From Vermamoeba vermiformis (Eukaryota > Tubulinea > Echinamoebida): a DNA stretch of 64,000 bases. Where the stretch lies: assembly GCA_045837725.1 (NCBI GenBank), contig JBEWZL010000202.1, forward strand, positions 372,001 to 436,000, in the 5' to 3' direction. The position numbers and the translations under genes were made by a program. Shown here piece by piece: positions 46,500 to 58,679 of the stretch. Below the pieces are notes generated by a model. That model made no database searches, was not told the DNA's origin, and saw only the letters and a list, made by a program, of their open reading frames with translations. Numbering within the stretch: the stretch's first letter is position 1; each line of letters begins with the position of its first letter.

Positions 46500-48855
46500 A
46501 TGTCCAACGTAGGCCAATCGGTATGAAGAAAATAGCATATTGCGATCAAATATTAATGTATTGATGCACAGGTGAGCAAAGCCTTTGGCTCTGTGTTTTC
46601 GCTGTTTAAAAGTTTGGTCCAATCTCCCGAGGAGATCGAGGCCGAACGAAGGCAAAAGGAGAAAGAAGAAAAGGAGCGAATAGAGAAGCAAAAGCAAGCA
46701 GAGAAAAATAATAGGTTAGCACGAAATTTTCATGGCGTAGATTTAGAATTATTTTTATTTTCAAATTATTCTTATTTATAATTGCTAAATTACAAGCATT
46801 CGTCTGTAATTATGGTATATATTTTTTTTTAGGCCCCAATAATTATTTTAGTGCTATTTTGCATTTTTTCAAATTTCCTTTTGTTTTTCTTTTCGCATTT
46901 ATGGGTCAGAAATTTTTATAGCAAATCCATCTATAGTATAGAAGATGAATGGGTTCTAATACCGCGAAGTCAAAAAACGAAAAAGGCGCAGCAAGTTATT
47001 TCGCAACAAGATCTGCTCAACAGCTTAAAGACATTGCCGCCAAGCATCGTAGGCGAGGTAGTAGAGCGCCAAGACAAAAAAATTTTGGAGCAACTTGTTA
47101 GCGACGAGCCGCCCTTGAACGACAACGACGAGAACAAGAAATTCTATAAAAAGCAAATTGATTTTGTCAAGCTAAACTTAGGTACGCACAAACCGAAAAA
47201 TTACGACCGTTCGATTTTAATTAAATTTAATGATCAGATCTCGTTCGACAAAGGGCGTGGGCACAAGGCATTCATTTCTCAGTGCGACCAGTGATTTGGA
47301 AAGTGTTGTCAGGTGCTTATCCGATTTACTGCTTCACGCATCGAGCAGTGTTGTACGAGCGATATTCGTTCTACGACCTGCATTTGCAAGATTACTCGAT
47401 TAAAATCACTGGTCAAAGATCTGCTAAAGCCGAGTTCAAGAACACTTTGCTAGGCATGGTGAGTATAAAGACCAATATTGTTACCTCTTTTACTTACACT
47501 TTAATGCAGATCCGCATTTCAATGAACAACACTGCCTTGCGAATTCCCGAGTTCAAAAATAAGAGCTTATCAGAGGTTCGTATGAAAGCCAAATACGCTG
47601 TGAATAACGTTATTAATAACTTGTGTTATTTCAGCTGATTGAAAGGATTGTATTCATCCTCGCCAAAGACACGACCATTCACGCGACATTTATCGACAGC
47701 TTGTCACAACTGATACTGCCCGTGTTGTTCGTACTGACCGGCGTCGAACAAAAGATGCAAGAAGAAAAGCGCAAGAGAAAGCAAGAGCTGCTTGATGAAG
47801 ACGCACAAGTCAAAAAGAACACTAGCGAATCAGCGGGCAAGTCTGGCGAGTCACCGACACTTTCACCAAACGAACCCAAGTCTCCACGTAAGTCCAAGTT
47901 AATCTTTGCATATATTCTTGCTAACCCCGTCGTTACTATAGTAGGCAAGTCGGGTGAGAAGTCAAATTATTTCTTGACGATGGCACTGGAGGGCACTTTG
48001 AACGCAGAACAGTTGAAAGACATGGAAGTTGAGGTGTATTATGTGCTCGAGAACTTCATCGATAGGTATTATCGAGAACACTTGCAAATAGCTCCTACTA
48101 TCATTGTGTCGCACTTTGTGCAACTCTTACAATTACTGGATGGTAAGTCTCATTTTAATACTCGATCCGCGATCCGGTTACAAGAAGGGATCTCACTGCA
48201 GCTCAAAGGCACTCTCGCCTTTGCGCATGTCAATGTACCTTATACTAACGACGGTTCAATTATAGAGCCATTGTACAATCACTTCAGGAAGTTTGAGATC
48301 TCGTTCCTGAGCTACATCTACCCGTGGTTCCAAAACTTCTTGATCCGCGAGTTTGAAAAGGTTTCGTTGACAGTACAAATATGGGACAGAATGTTCGGCT
48401 ACATCGGCACCACTAAGCATGGCTTGACCAAGTTCTACATGTGCTTCATCGCTTCTGTCTTGATCCAGTTCAGCGACAAGTTTAGAGCCCTCGACAACTC
48501 TGAAGCCGTAACGAATATGCTGTGCAATATGCCGGTGTCAGACATGTCTTATAGAGCAGTAGATCAACTCATCAACAGAACTGTGACGATGATCAATAGC
48601 AATGAGAGCGTGCAGAAGATCTTGACCGCGTTCGAATCTGCTGCCACACCAGGCGGTGCACCGCTTGCCTCAGACAACGCGAACAATAACAACAACACTA
48701 ACGTGCCCGCAGAGGTAGCCCACACCACCACTAATGAAGGAGGTAGTTTCATGGACAACGCATCTGCATCTACACTGCTAGCAAGCACAGCCGAGGATCT
48801 TGATTATAAACTGGGAGAAAACAACACGAATGTACTCCCAAACAATAATAATTAA
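46500..48855 (+). CDS. TBC-domain Rab-GAP-like protein (Gyp1/TBC1D22-like fold)
   Basis: ATG at 46500 (MSNVGQS) joined to VSKAFGSVFSLFKSLV, a charged coiled coil, and SIEDEWVLIPRSQ. After FVKLNLDLVRQRAWAQGIHFSVRPVIWKVLSGAYP, clearly a TBC start, come IRISMNNTALRIPEF and SLSQLILPVLFVLTG, a charged insert, then VYYVLENFIDRYYREHLQIAP, HFVQLLQLLDEPLYNHFRKFEISFLSYIYPWFQNFLIREFEKVSLTVQIWDRMFG and a Ser/Asn tail. Rab-GAPs normally have IxxDxxR and YxQ fingers; here IRISMNN and DTTIHAT occupy those spots, so GAP activity is doubtful. The join at about 47189/47236 uses an AG after GATC. Confidence 0.75.
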
Positions 48856-48967
48856 GACCAGTTTGTTCATTTGTAAATTAGATCTTTGTAAATAAAGCGA
48901 TGAAATTTAAAAGTGTCGTGTAACGATCAGACAGTTATTATTTCAGATCTGCCAGAGATAACACAAT

Positions 48968-49588
48968 ATGTCCCTAAGTATTTTACTAAGGTCAGCTCGC
49001 TCTGGTTGGGGTCGATTAATGCAATCGAGCACTGCACCTCTCACCCGTGCTGGTGAAAAATGGAGAGAAAGTCAAGGGATTGGACGATCTGGCAACGAGG
49101 ACGGACCTCTGCACGATTTATCAGATTTCCATTTCGCAGGTAATTATTATTAGTGTAATTAAGAGGTCCAGAATAGAGAAGGCAAAGCAGGATCAATATT
49201 TGAAAAAAATTAAATAATGACTTCAATAATATCTATTATTTAAAATACGCTAAAAAATATTACAGCAGTTATACGATATTTTTATAAATATTATTGAGGC
49301 GCTATTATTATTTTTAAAAATGATTTTAAAATATTTTGGTCAGATGGTACTCCTGCCCCCGAAACAAGAAAGCAAAAAGTATGGAAATACAAGCGATTGG
49401 CTGTTGTCGATAGATTAGAACAATTAGAAGAAGAAATGAAACAATTACACGAAGAATGGGCTGAGTTCGATAAAAACCGTGAGGAGATCGAGTTGGCTCG
49501 TGCAGCTGAAGAGGCTAAATACAAAAAGCCCGTTACAATTATTAAACCCGCTAAGAAGAGATCGAGCAAGAAGCCCACCATTAAATAG
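48968..49588 (+). CDS. MRPL52: Mitochondrial ribosomal protein mL52
   Basis: ATG at 48968; MSLSILLRSARSGWGRLMQ is a presequence-like start. Exon 1 ends FHFA with a GTAATT donor, and exon 2 continues DGTPAPETRKQKVWKYKR. AGEKWRESQGIGRSGNEDGPLHDLSDF and DGTPAPE match the mL52 core (QGL..NP..YGPL..LPDW..ADG.PAP) from memory; a Glu-rich helix and a Lys-rich tail follow. About 135 residues fits the family. It acts in the large mitoribosomal subunit. Confidence 0.85.
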
Positions 49589-49850
49589 ACAAAATTAGTG
49601 AGGGAAATAAAAAATCAAAAAATAATAGATCATGATCTGATGTCGACGCTCATCGATATCAGCCCGTAAAATGCGCTATCTATAACTTGTACAAAGCTAA
49701 TAAAAAATTAAATATAATTAGGCGCTTTTATGAGCTCGCGTCAGTCTGACTGACAATTTTTGTTTGCCGCTCAAAAGGACACAATGAAGCTCCAATATTA
49801 ATAACAAAATAGCTTCATCTTAATACTTATTTATCTCTCACGTATTGCAA

Positions 49851-51648
49851 ATGGAATCGAGGGATATAAATGAACGGATCGCTTACTGGCGAACTATGTG
49901 CGAGAACTGGGCGGGCACAAATGATTCAAAACCAGAGCACTATATTAACAATATTCAAGAATTTCTTATGGCCCTAGTCTCGGTATTGTATTTATGCTGC
50001 TAATTATTCTATCAATTTTGAAATATTTCTTGATCCGTCTAACTTGCTTCTGCGCAGGAATTTGCCAAAGTCAAAATAGAAGAAATTCCTAAACGATTTC
50101 CACAAGCTGGACCGGTGCTGAACAAGTTTTTCCATTTGAACGCTGTCAGATCCAACACGATTACTTCCTCGCTGTTATTACGCTGTGTGTATTACTTTAC
50201 CAAGAAATCAACTCCTGCATTGGAAGAAAGGTATTAACATCTCGTTAAATACACAAATTAGAGACCTTACCGATTGTTCACTAGGGGTTTGAACTGGGCC
50301 GCACAACGGATCAAGTCAGTTCATAATACCGTGAAGCACACTAACATCGAGAGGATGTGGACTATTCTTGGATTCTCAAATAGCACCGTCTTTCAAGCGA
50401 ATATAGCTCATCAAGCACGAGAACTAATGATCAAGTTAGATCTGTTTGAAAGCAAATTACCCGTAAGTTACTGGAACAGTGCGACGTTCTGCGTTAAGCA
50501 CAAGATACTAACGCGTTCTTAATAAGACTATGAACACTTTTACTGCCCGTAAAGTGCTGCGTGAACTGTCAGAGAACATGATCCCGCTGCTCGATGACGA
50601 GGCTTATTGGCCACTTGCTGAACGAATCATCGCATGTCCTGGGACCTTATTAACGACGAATAGCACTACACTTGGTGACGAGGCATCAGCTGAAAGCATG
50701 GACATCATTGAAGATGAACGAGACACGCGTCAAGAAAGCGATTTGATGGCCATGGAAAACTTGGGGCTAACTAAAGTTCGTAGAACTAAGGAGAGCAATC
50801 CGCTGGATTTACCTATTGGTAGTATTGGTACGTATAAGAATCATATGAGTTGTCAGTAGTTGAGGACTAAAGCTGTCGTGGCACGCAGATTCACAAAAGA
50901 TCCACGGCCCAACACAAGAAGAAGCGTTTGATGACTTGCATCCACAATTCTTGAAGCGAATATTGGCAGCTGATTTGTACGAGAAATGCACGGGAAATAC
51001 AAAGGCAGTATTGTGGACTAAGTACCCGTCGATATTTTACGATGAGGTAAGATGATTACAGGGCTACACTACAAGGCTGTCACACTATGAGGAGACTTAC
51101 TAACGATATTAATATCATTACTCAGGTTTATGGTATTATCGAAGATGCGATGAGCAATGTTGATGTTAGGAGCCGAGTTCAGAGCATGACAGCGGTGTTC
51201 TGCTACAGACCAGCGCTGTTTCATTATGTGATCAGGTATGACATTGGCAAACACTAACACGTGGCATGGAAGCTTCTATGAACTGACTTTACGTCTTTGG
51301 ATACTGATGAGTTTACTTGCCACGTGCCTTTCGACTTAGTACTAACTTTTCTTAGCGTGCTTCGTGCACTATTCAAAGATACGCAACATCGTACTGTCGT
51401 AAAGATCTGTCGATTGTTTTTGGCGGCGCTCGTTTCCTCATTAAATTGCAAAAACCCTGCCGCAGGCCTGGATTTGGTAAAATTAATCCTCGATTCCGTA
51501 AAAATGCCATTATAACTTTCAAAACTAACATAATTTCTCGTCTTTACAGTTCTTCAACGCAGATCAAGTCAGTTTCGTGCAACAGATCGGGTTCGGAAAA
51601 CCCGCGAACGATCGTCAAGTCATTTCAATCCTAACGAGCTACAAATAG
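49851..51648 (+). CDS. NELF-B/COBRA1-like helical protein (tentative)
   Basis: ATG at 49851 (MESRDINERIAYWR), exons joined to TAG 51646-51648. The protein is all-helical. The segment AADLYEKCTGNTKAVLWTKYPSIFYDEVYGII resembles the NELF-B motif with ELY..C..EVKRQIW..NQALFGDEV from memory, and LVLTFLSVLRALFKDTQHRTV resembles the next NELF-B helix pair. Other regions (WTILGFSNSTVFQANIAHQARELMIKL; LLDDEAYWPLAERII) are less clear. NELF pauses RNA polymerase II soon after initiation; it occurs in animals and dictyostelids, not fungi. Eight or so introns. The gene is real; the family name needs a profile search. Confidence 0.6.
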
Positions 51649-51910
51649 CGAAGGAACACTTAAGGTAAGCAACGGCGCATCACATTACTTCATTCAAGGT
51701 CAGTTTTCGACTTGCCATAAAAGGCGACGGAAGGCGACGGAGGGCGGAGCGGAACCTTGAAAATTCGGACAATTCACCTTTATTGCCTCCCTCCTGTTAC
51801 AATTTTCATGTTTTCTCGAAGTCTGACCTTGCTTTTTATTTTTTGAGCCTTTGGGATAACACATGCGAACAAACAATATTTTGTAATTACAAAATTTATT
51901 TATTTTTCAG

Positions 51911-54226
51911 ATGGACGAGCAGACCATGTCATTCCAACTCAACTTCCCGCCAATGACTCCGAACAGTGATTTGCAGATGTCAGCAGGACAAGAAAATTCT
52001 TTGACTGATGGACAAAAAGTTCGAACGCGCGGTGGAGTTCCCTTGGTCTCAAACGCATGCGACTTTTGCAAGAAGAGAAAAATTAAATGTGATGGTGGAG
52101 TGCCTTGCTTTCAGTGCTTGAAACGCAATTTGCATTGCGAATATCACGTAAAGCCAGTTAAGCGAACAACTAAATTGGATGCAGCTGTGATCCAACTTGA
52201 AAATGAAAACTTCACCCCAAATCAACCACAAAATTCAATTAAATCGCCACAATCAACTATGCCTACTAGCGAGTCTAGCCAGCTTATTCAATCACCTTCA
52301 GCACCGAACAAAGTCGAAGAACTCAAGATTGAACTCGAAGTTCAAAAACGATTGGTTGAATATTGGAGACAACAATTCGTCAATGCTAGCAATGGATTAA
52401 TTTCATCTGACGGTATTACCGCTCGAAAACCTAAATTCAGCACTCAATCCGAATTGTTTTTGTCAAATCCCTCGGCAGCGTCAAGAGAAGCTATCAATGC
52501 CTTTCTTTCAACTGCTCAACCGCTCTTCCCTCACTACAAGTTCCACTACAATTTTGACATATCTCTAATGTTCTGGAATCGATTATTGGACGCGACACCA
52601 GAAGACTTTGTGGCCTCGATCCGCGATGATTCGACAGAGACTATTGCGCAATTATTTGAACACGTGACTTTATTTGCACACGGTAAGTATCGTTTCGTAC
52701 TCAAATTTTGACGAAGTGAGCGGTAAAGATACAAAATTTACGAAAAATTGAAAGCCGATCCCAATTAGCTGACATCAGCTAATTACAACTCAACGACTTA
52801 ATTAGCCTACAAAACATATAGAGCATCTTCTAACAATTTTCTGACCTAAAGGTGTTCGTTTGTTGGACTACTCGGATGTCGCTTCGCACTTCCAACTCAT
52901 CGCTCAATCACTCGTCACAACACTGCTCTACGACCGTGACATTCACAACAGTCCTCACCTCGCCAATCAGATTGCATTGGCTATGATCTACTTGTGCTTG
53001 TATTACAAGACATGCGGTAAATTCGCTGCACACCGATCCCTGATCAGCACCATCTCGCACTTCGTTGACGCCATGGAGAAACATATTGACGATGAGACTA
53101 GCTCTAGGTATGTATTAGACACAAGTTCACATTTAAATACGCTTATTGTGACAAGCAAGTTCACGGAAGATCTGTCGGTTAATGAGAATTGATTGACTAA
53201 CGACACTTTATTACATTAGAATTTGCACTATCATGATCATGACTTCCACGGATAGAATGCGACGAGATTATTGGATGCAAAAACTACGCAAACAAATTGC
53301 TGCAAGAGTAAGTCAAACTGTGGATCCATCGCGCGGTCATATTCGATTCTAACAATAGTGTTTTAGGGTCAAATGTCGATGTCTGTTCGCTTCTTTATGA
53401 ACATCGCCAATGTGTTCAGTTCATTCTCGTTGTCTGACTTCGAGTACACTGACGAAGCACTAGCGTAAGTTGTTCACTACTATGCACATTACTTAATAAT
53501 ATCAACGTGCGCTTGATATTTGTGGGTGCAAATGGTTGTACCTGAATTCACGTGCAGAAATTTCTTGTTGTAATAATTATCCGGCGGTATTTCTCGTAGC
53601 ATTGCTAACACCAATTTTTTATTATTAGTGATCTTGATCGACAACTAGACGATGCTGAAACAGTGTTAGAACGATGGCGCGGCACAGATCTGTACAAGTT
53701 CTACGGTGTCTGGGTCTACGGCATGAAAGCAGCCGTCGCATCGAACAAACCTCAGCCTGACAGTGGTGGTGTTGCACGTCACGCTCAAATCGTTGCACAG
53801 TTCTTTGCGCAGTTGCCTAATTCAGCCATTCGCTTGTGGCTGTCACGTGACTTGGAGTACTTCCACTACAGCATATCGCAGGCCACGAGCGGTCCTACGC
53901 GTGACCGTCATTGTCTCGTGATTGGCATGGTCCGCGAGATCGAGCGACACTTGCGCGGACAGATGTCACTGCCCATGACAATCAGCGAGCCTAATCAAAT
54001 GCAGCAATCTCAACTCAGTCCGCCTATCATGCAGCTGCCGTCACCTTCGAGCGAATACAACACGAACAGTCCTGAATCCATCCACTCACCGACAATGGGT
54101 TTGATGACTCAGCCGCAAATAGAAGAGATTGATCAAAACGTCGATGTGAATAGCATGAATGCAAATATGTTCTTTATGCAAGAAGGCAGTGGACTTGATG
54201 AGTTCGATGATAGATACACCTTGTAA
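51911..54226 (+). CDS. Zn2Cys6 binuclear-cluster transcription factor
   Basis: ATG at 51911, preceded directly by a TTTTTCAG acceptor, so the 5' UTR is probably spliced. Residues about 52-78 form CDFCKKRKIKCDGGVPCFQCLKRNLHC, the six-Cys zinc cluster, with a basic linker (KPVKRTTK) and a leucine-rich helix (KVEELKIELEVQKRL) that could dimerise. The rest has a helical middle-homology-like region (LLDYSDVASHFQLIAQSL, QIALAMIYLCLYYKTCGKFAAHR) and a Gln/Ser/Asn-rich C-terminal tail, likely an activation domain. Zn2Cys6 factors are mainly fungal but also occur in some amoebozoans. The target genes cannot be told from the sequence. Confidence 0.88.
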
Positions 54227-55074
54227 ATACAAACCAGATGCGATTGACTTTTGAATGTAAATAGTGTAAAATAAAATAACGAAATGACTAGAACTATTCT
54301 GCTTAAGCTCCTTGCAATGTCAGCGGATCTGGTTCGCACAAGTCGGAGCGCGCCATTTTTTTGTATTACAGTTGTCAATCAAACATGCTAGCAACAAGTA
54401 ATACAATAACCTAATTATAGTTTAAGATAATTTTGTAGCTAAGATTGAAACAACAGCTCCCTTAAATTGCAGTAGAATGGACAACGCTGTAGATTTAAGA
54501 AGGGTTGTTTTCCGATAACCAGGCCAGATCTCGGTAGGAAATGATCTATGGTGCAAAGTATTATTTCTGAAAAATATAATAAAAATACTGGCGAGATATT
54601 TTCCGTGTTTGCTCTGAGTTCTGCAGATTTAAATCAATCTTGCTTTGTCGAGAAACAATCTTCCGACTTTAAGAGAAACTAATACCTACCCCTTAGGGCT
54701 CAAACATTGCCGAGTTTTGTAAAATTTCGTGATCCCACGTCGGTAAAGCAAGATGCGGATTAGTTGATTGAAAACGAAGCTTGAGCTCAGAGCAAGTTGG
54801 TAAGAATACCATGTTGCGCATTAATTTACATGATTAACTAACGTACGTTGTCCATCAGTCACATGGCGGAGCTGTTAATCAACTTTTGGGTTAATTTCGA
54901 GCTGCGTTTTGTGTCATTTTCAAATTATAAACTAGCTTGAAAGCACCACACGCTCTTCGCCTATTCTAACCCTTTAACCTATTCAAGTCTGCTTGATTCC
55001 TTTACCGGTTGATAGTAGATTTGAATTTGAAGAAAGGAAGTTACTTGAATATTAAACTCGACATCCGATCTGAA
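54227..55074. other. Intergenic, no gene recognised
   Basis: AT-rich spacer of 848 bp between the Zn2Cys6 gene and the F-box/ankyrin gene, both on the plus strand. A short frame on the minus strand has no resemblance to a known family. The right end should hold the promoter of the ankyrin gene. An AATAAAATAACG polyadenylation-like signal is near 54270. Confidence 0.5.
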
Positions 55075-57523
55075 ATGGAAGCAATTAAAACCGACAAACG
55101 CATCAAAGCGTTCTTTAAATCCATCTTCAAGAAGAAGCGATACGATCCTTCTGAATGCTTCCCTTTTGAAGAGCTTCCTCCCGAGTTAATGTTCAATGTA
55201 TGTCGCGTTTATTGATTTTTCGAGATCTGACAGACAATCGTCTTATAATACCTTCAAGCATCGTTTATTGACGTAATATTATAGGTGTTCATTTTCCTTC
55301 GTAGCAAGGACCTCAAGAATGCCAGATTGGTCTCCCGAAAGTAAGTTTTAATAAACGCATTCGGATCGTTATTAATTTGTCCGCCTCCAACTCGTCTAAT
55401 AAATTAACTATAGCTGGAACTATATGGCAAATGACGAAGGTGTGTGGGCGTATCTATATACGAATCATTTCGGGCCGGTTAAACCGATTGACAAACCCTG
55501 GAAGAAAACCTACCTCGAGATGCGCAAGGAAATGAAAGCTCTTGAGTCTCCATTCGCTAGATTAATATGGGGTATAAGGTAATTTATTAATTTCAAATAT
55601 TACAGTAAGATTTATTATGACTGAAACCGATAAATAATTTGCGTGCTCGATTTCAATGCGGAAATTTCGAAACGTAGTCAAATCTAATCCGCTTAGCTAT
55701 TAGTTATAGACCCTATTATATCTCTAGTCTTAAAAACACAGATTTTAAATCTAATTTGGCGCAAAGAATGAAATACTAATACGGTTTATTGAAATAACCA
55801 GAAAACACCACGATGCTCTTGTAATGGACTTGGTCTCATCTGGCAAGTGCCCTGTCGAGCCTACTAATGCTACTGAGAAGTTGATCCCTCTCTATATCGC
55901 TGCTCAAGTCGGATCCAAGTAATTATTAATATTTTGAACTTTCATACTGTCAGATCCGATTAACCAATTATTGTTCTATAGGACTATTACGCGATTCCTT
56001 ATGCAAAGAGGTGCTCAAGTCAACACCCAAAGCAGTGATGGTAAGCTATTAGCCACAGCTACAATTTATAAATGGAGATTTAACCGCCGAGATCCACCCG
56101 AACAAAAATCCAAATCGGTTCAAATAATAATCCAAATATTATTCCAGGTTCCACTCCACTCTATATCGCCGCTCAAGAAGGCCATAGCGAGGTTGTCGAC
56201 CTCTTGTTGAGCAGATCTGCCGACATTGAGTGCGTCTTCCGCGACGGTTACACCCCCTTGTACATTGCTGCTCAAAACGGTCGTGTTGAGGTCGTAAAGA
56301 CTCTCTTGGCTAAGGGTGCGAACAGAGAAGCTTCTTGTAAGTGTTTCACACTTGTCGGTTAAGGTTTTGCAGCGGATCTAATTCGAATTCAAATTTAGGC
56401 TCGCACGGATCTACCCCGCTCTACATTGCTTGCCAACAAGGTCAATTGGACGTCGTCAAGGTCCTCTTGGAAGCTCGTTGCAACATTGAAGCAGTGTTCA
56501 AGACCGGTTTCACTCCTCTTTACGTTGCAGCCAGGTAAATCCAACTTTTATTAAATTTCCTTTTTAGGCATACTTATATTTTCCGATCAGAAACGGCCAT
56601 GTTGCTGTCGTTCGTGCCTTACTCGAACGTGGAGCTAACATTGAGGCGAAAGAAGGTGATGGATCTACTCCCCTTTACGTCGCTGCTCAAAATGGTCACG
56701 TGGAGGTCGTCAAATTGTTGCTCAAGAAGAGAGCTAACCCTGAAACCAGCTTCTTGGTACGTTAAATATATTATAACGTAGTATATGATGTACTTATATA
56801 TTCGTATAGGAGGGTTACTGTTCGCTTTATGTGGCCGCTCAAAATGGCCACGCAGATGTGGTTCGATTGCTTTGCAAGAAGGGTGCTGTTATTAACAAAG
56901 TGAGTGCTAATGGCTCTACCCCACTCTATGTGGCTGCCCAAAACGGTCACGTCAACGCAGTGGAGGCTCTGCTCGAGTTCAATGCAGACATGAACCTTGC
57001 GTACGGTGCTGGTACGATCCGCTCTCATAATCAATCTAAAGTGGCTTATACTAACGTTACATAACATAGGATACAGACCTTTGTATATTGCCGCTCAAAA
57101 AGGTCACTTCGAGATCGTCAAGCTCTTGGTTGAAAAGAACGCAGATGTGAACGCTCCAACATTGAAAGGTGCGACCCCTCTCTATGTGGCTGCTCAAAAG
57201 GGTCATATGAAGATCGTCGAGTACTTGTTGGACAATGCCGCGGACATTAACGCTCGGTTCCAGAACGGTTACACTCCGGTACGTGCATCCAGATTCGTCT
57301 TCGGATGAATTTGATTCTTTAGATTATAGATCAAGTTACTAACGTGCTATTATAGCTCCATATTGCTGCCAAGGAAGGCCAAACAGATATTGTCTCATAT
57401 CTGATCCGCAAGGGTGCAGATGCAACAGCGTTGTGCCACGGCAACAAAACAGCACTGCATGTCGCTAAGGACTGCGGTCACGATCACATTGTGCGCTTCT
57501 TCAACACTTGCTTGTTGAAGTAA
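55075..57523 (+). CDS. F-box/ankyrin-repeat protein
   Basis: ATG at 55075 (MEAIKTDKRIKAFFKSIFKKKR). FPFEELPPELMFNVFIFLRSKDLKNARLVSRNWNYMANDE is a classical F-box. After a linker (KKTYLEMRKEMKAL) there are about eleven ankyrin repeats of 33 residues: STPLYIAAQEGHSEVVDLLLSRSADIE, GYTPLYIAAQNGRVEVVKTLLAKGAN and so on to TPLHIAAKEGQTDIVSYLIRKGAD, ending VRFFNTCLLK and TAA 57521-57523. Repeat boundaries roughly follow the introns. F-box plus ankyrin proteins act as SCF substrate receptors. Neighbouring repeats are very similar, so expansion is recent. Confidence 0.9.
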
Positions 57524-57728
57524 TAGACCTTTTAAGTGAGGCTCTATAAGCGTATGCTATGTGTATTGTTAAACCCTTTATTTACTTTGTTAATATTACC
57601 CTGTTTAATCTTTTGCGAATAAATTTGTTTTAATTATATTTATTTGAGCTCCTATTACATTGGAAAGCTCGGAAGTCTGTCTCGGCTGGTTCGTTAGATC
57701 TCAACTCGATGAGATCTGTTGAAAGCGT

Positions 57729-58169
57729 TTAAGGTCGAATAGGAGTGAATTGAGCAGTAGCAATAGCTTCGTCGCGAGTACCACCAACACGCAAGCCATT
57801 TTGATCCATCTTAATGTACTTCTGCCACTGAGTGCGGATGATAACGTTGGATCCGACGGCCTCGAAATAGAAAGCCTCTTGGTCTTCTCCGCCAGTCTCG
57901 TTGTTCTCGACAATAGTTGTCAAATTGCCACCAACTTCGCGCCAACAAGCGCCAGGAGGTGCTGGACCACCACCAATGTAGATGTTATAGGCGTTGCCAG
58001 GGTTCTTTGCATTCCCACCAAGGTTAGGGCGAGTGACTCGTGCAGCGAAGAATACAGCGGGAGATTTCGTCATAGACCACGCGTGACCGAGGTAATAAGT
58101 GCCGTCTCGCAACTGGATGGGACCGACGTACTCGCCTCGTTGAAGTTGACCAGCATCGATGTTAGACAT
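57729..58169 (-). CDS. Beta-trefoil/fascin-like small protein
   Basis: Intronless frame of 146 codons, ATG at 58169, TAA 57729. Pattern MSNIDAGQLQRGEYVGPIQLRDGTYYLGHAWSMT, then FFAARVTRPNLGGN and NIYIGGGPAPPGACWREVGGNL. The end reads IIRTQWQKYIKMDQNGLRVGGTRDEAIATAQFTPIRP. YIKMDQNGLRV...AQFTPI is typical of a fascin/FRG1-type or lectin-like beta-trefoil strand pair. GC-rich third positions and no intron suggest strong expression. Actin bundling or sugar binding are possible functions; neither is shown here. Confidence 0.6.
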   Translation of the reverse strand: MSNIDAGQLQRGEYVGPIQLRDGTYYLGHAWSMTKSPAVFFAARVTRPNLGGNAKNPGNAYNIYIGGGPAPPGACWREVGGNLTTIVENNETGGEDQEAFYFEAVGSNVIIRTQWQKYIKMDQNGLRVGGTRDEAIATAQFTPIRP

Positions 58170-58679
58170 TTTATGGCTGGTATTAAGTGTTAAGTGTTGT
58201 TTGTGTTGTTCTTGGGTTTGAGTGAATGGAACTGAGCGATCTGAAAACGCTTAAATAGTTTTTCAGCCACGTGATTCTGAATTCTTCGGTCCGCAAACAG
58301 AATTCTTGAGAGCCAGATTGCTTAAATTTCTAATGAATCCCATGCTACGAGTTAGAATTAGCATTTTCTGCGGATCAAAAATACAAATCCGCGGAATCAT
58401 CAGCTGAGTAATAAGATCGGATTAGATGTTAAGAAGATCAACTATTGTACAATAAAATACAAGTTTATGGTCCAAAAAGAACATCTACAAGTAAGTTGCA
58501 GTACCTCTACAAAGCGGATGAAAGCTAAAAACTCTAACACAAGCTAAACAAACCAAAATTTCCGCCTAATATGTTGAATATATGTCAGTACCTCGCTAGG
58601 AGATAATAATAACACAGCACAACTTACGAAAACAAAATGGGACTGAAAACTTGAAGATGCGCTAAAACTTCAACCAGGC
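58170..58679. promoter_or_regulatory. Intergenic region upstream of the trefoil-like gene
   Basis: A 510-bp spacer between the trefoil-like gene's start and the PBX-type gene's 3' end. It has a CACGTG at about 58269 and GCGGATC at 58370-58376, motifs that recur elsewhere in this window, and TATA-like AATAAAATAC near 58453. No exon seen. Confidence 0.4.

Noticed and set aside
55009-55074. Upstream extension of the F-box/ankyrin gene
   Set aside because: The frame is open but lacks an ATG (it begins with TTG); the ATG at 55075 is used instead.
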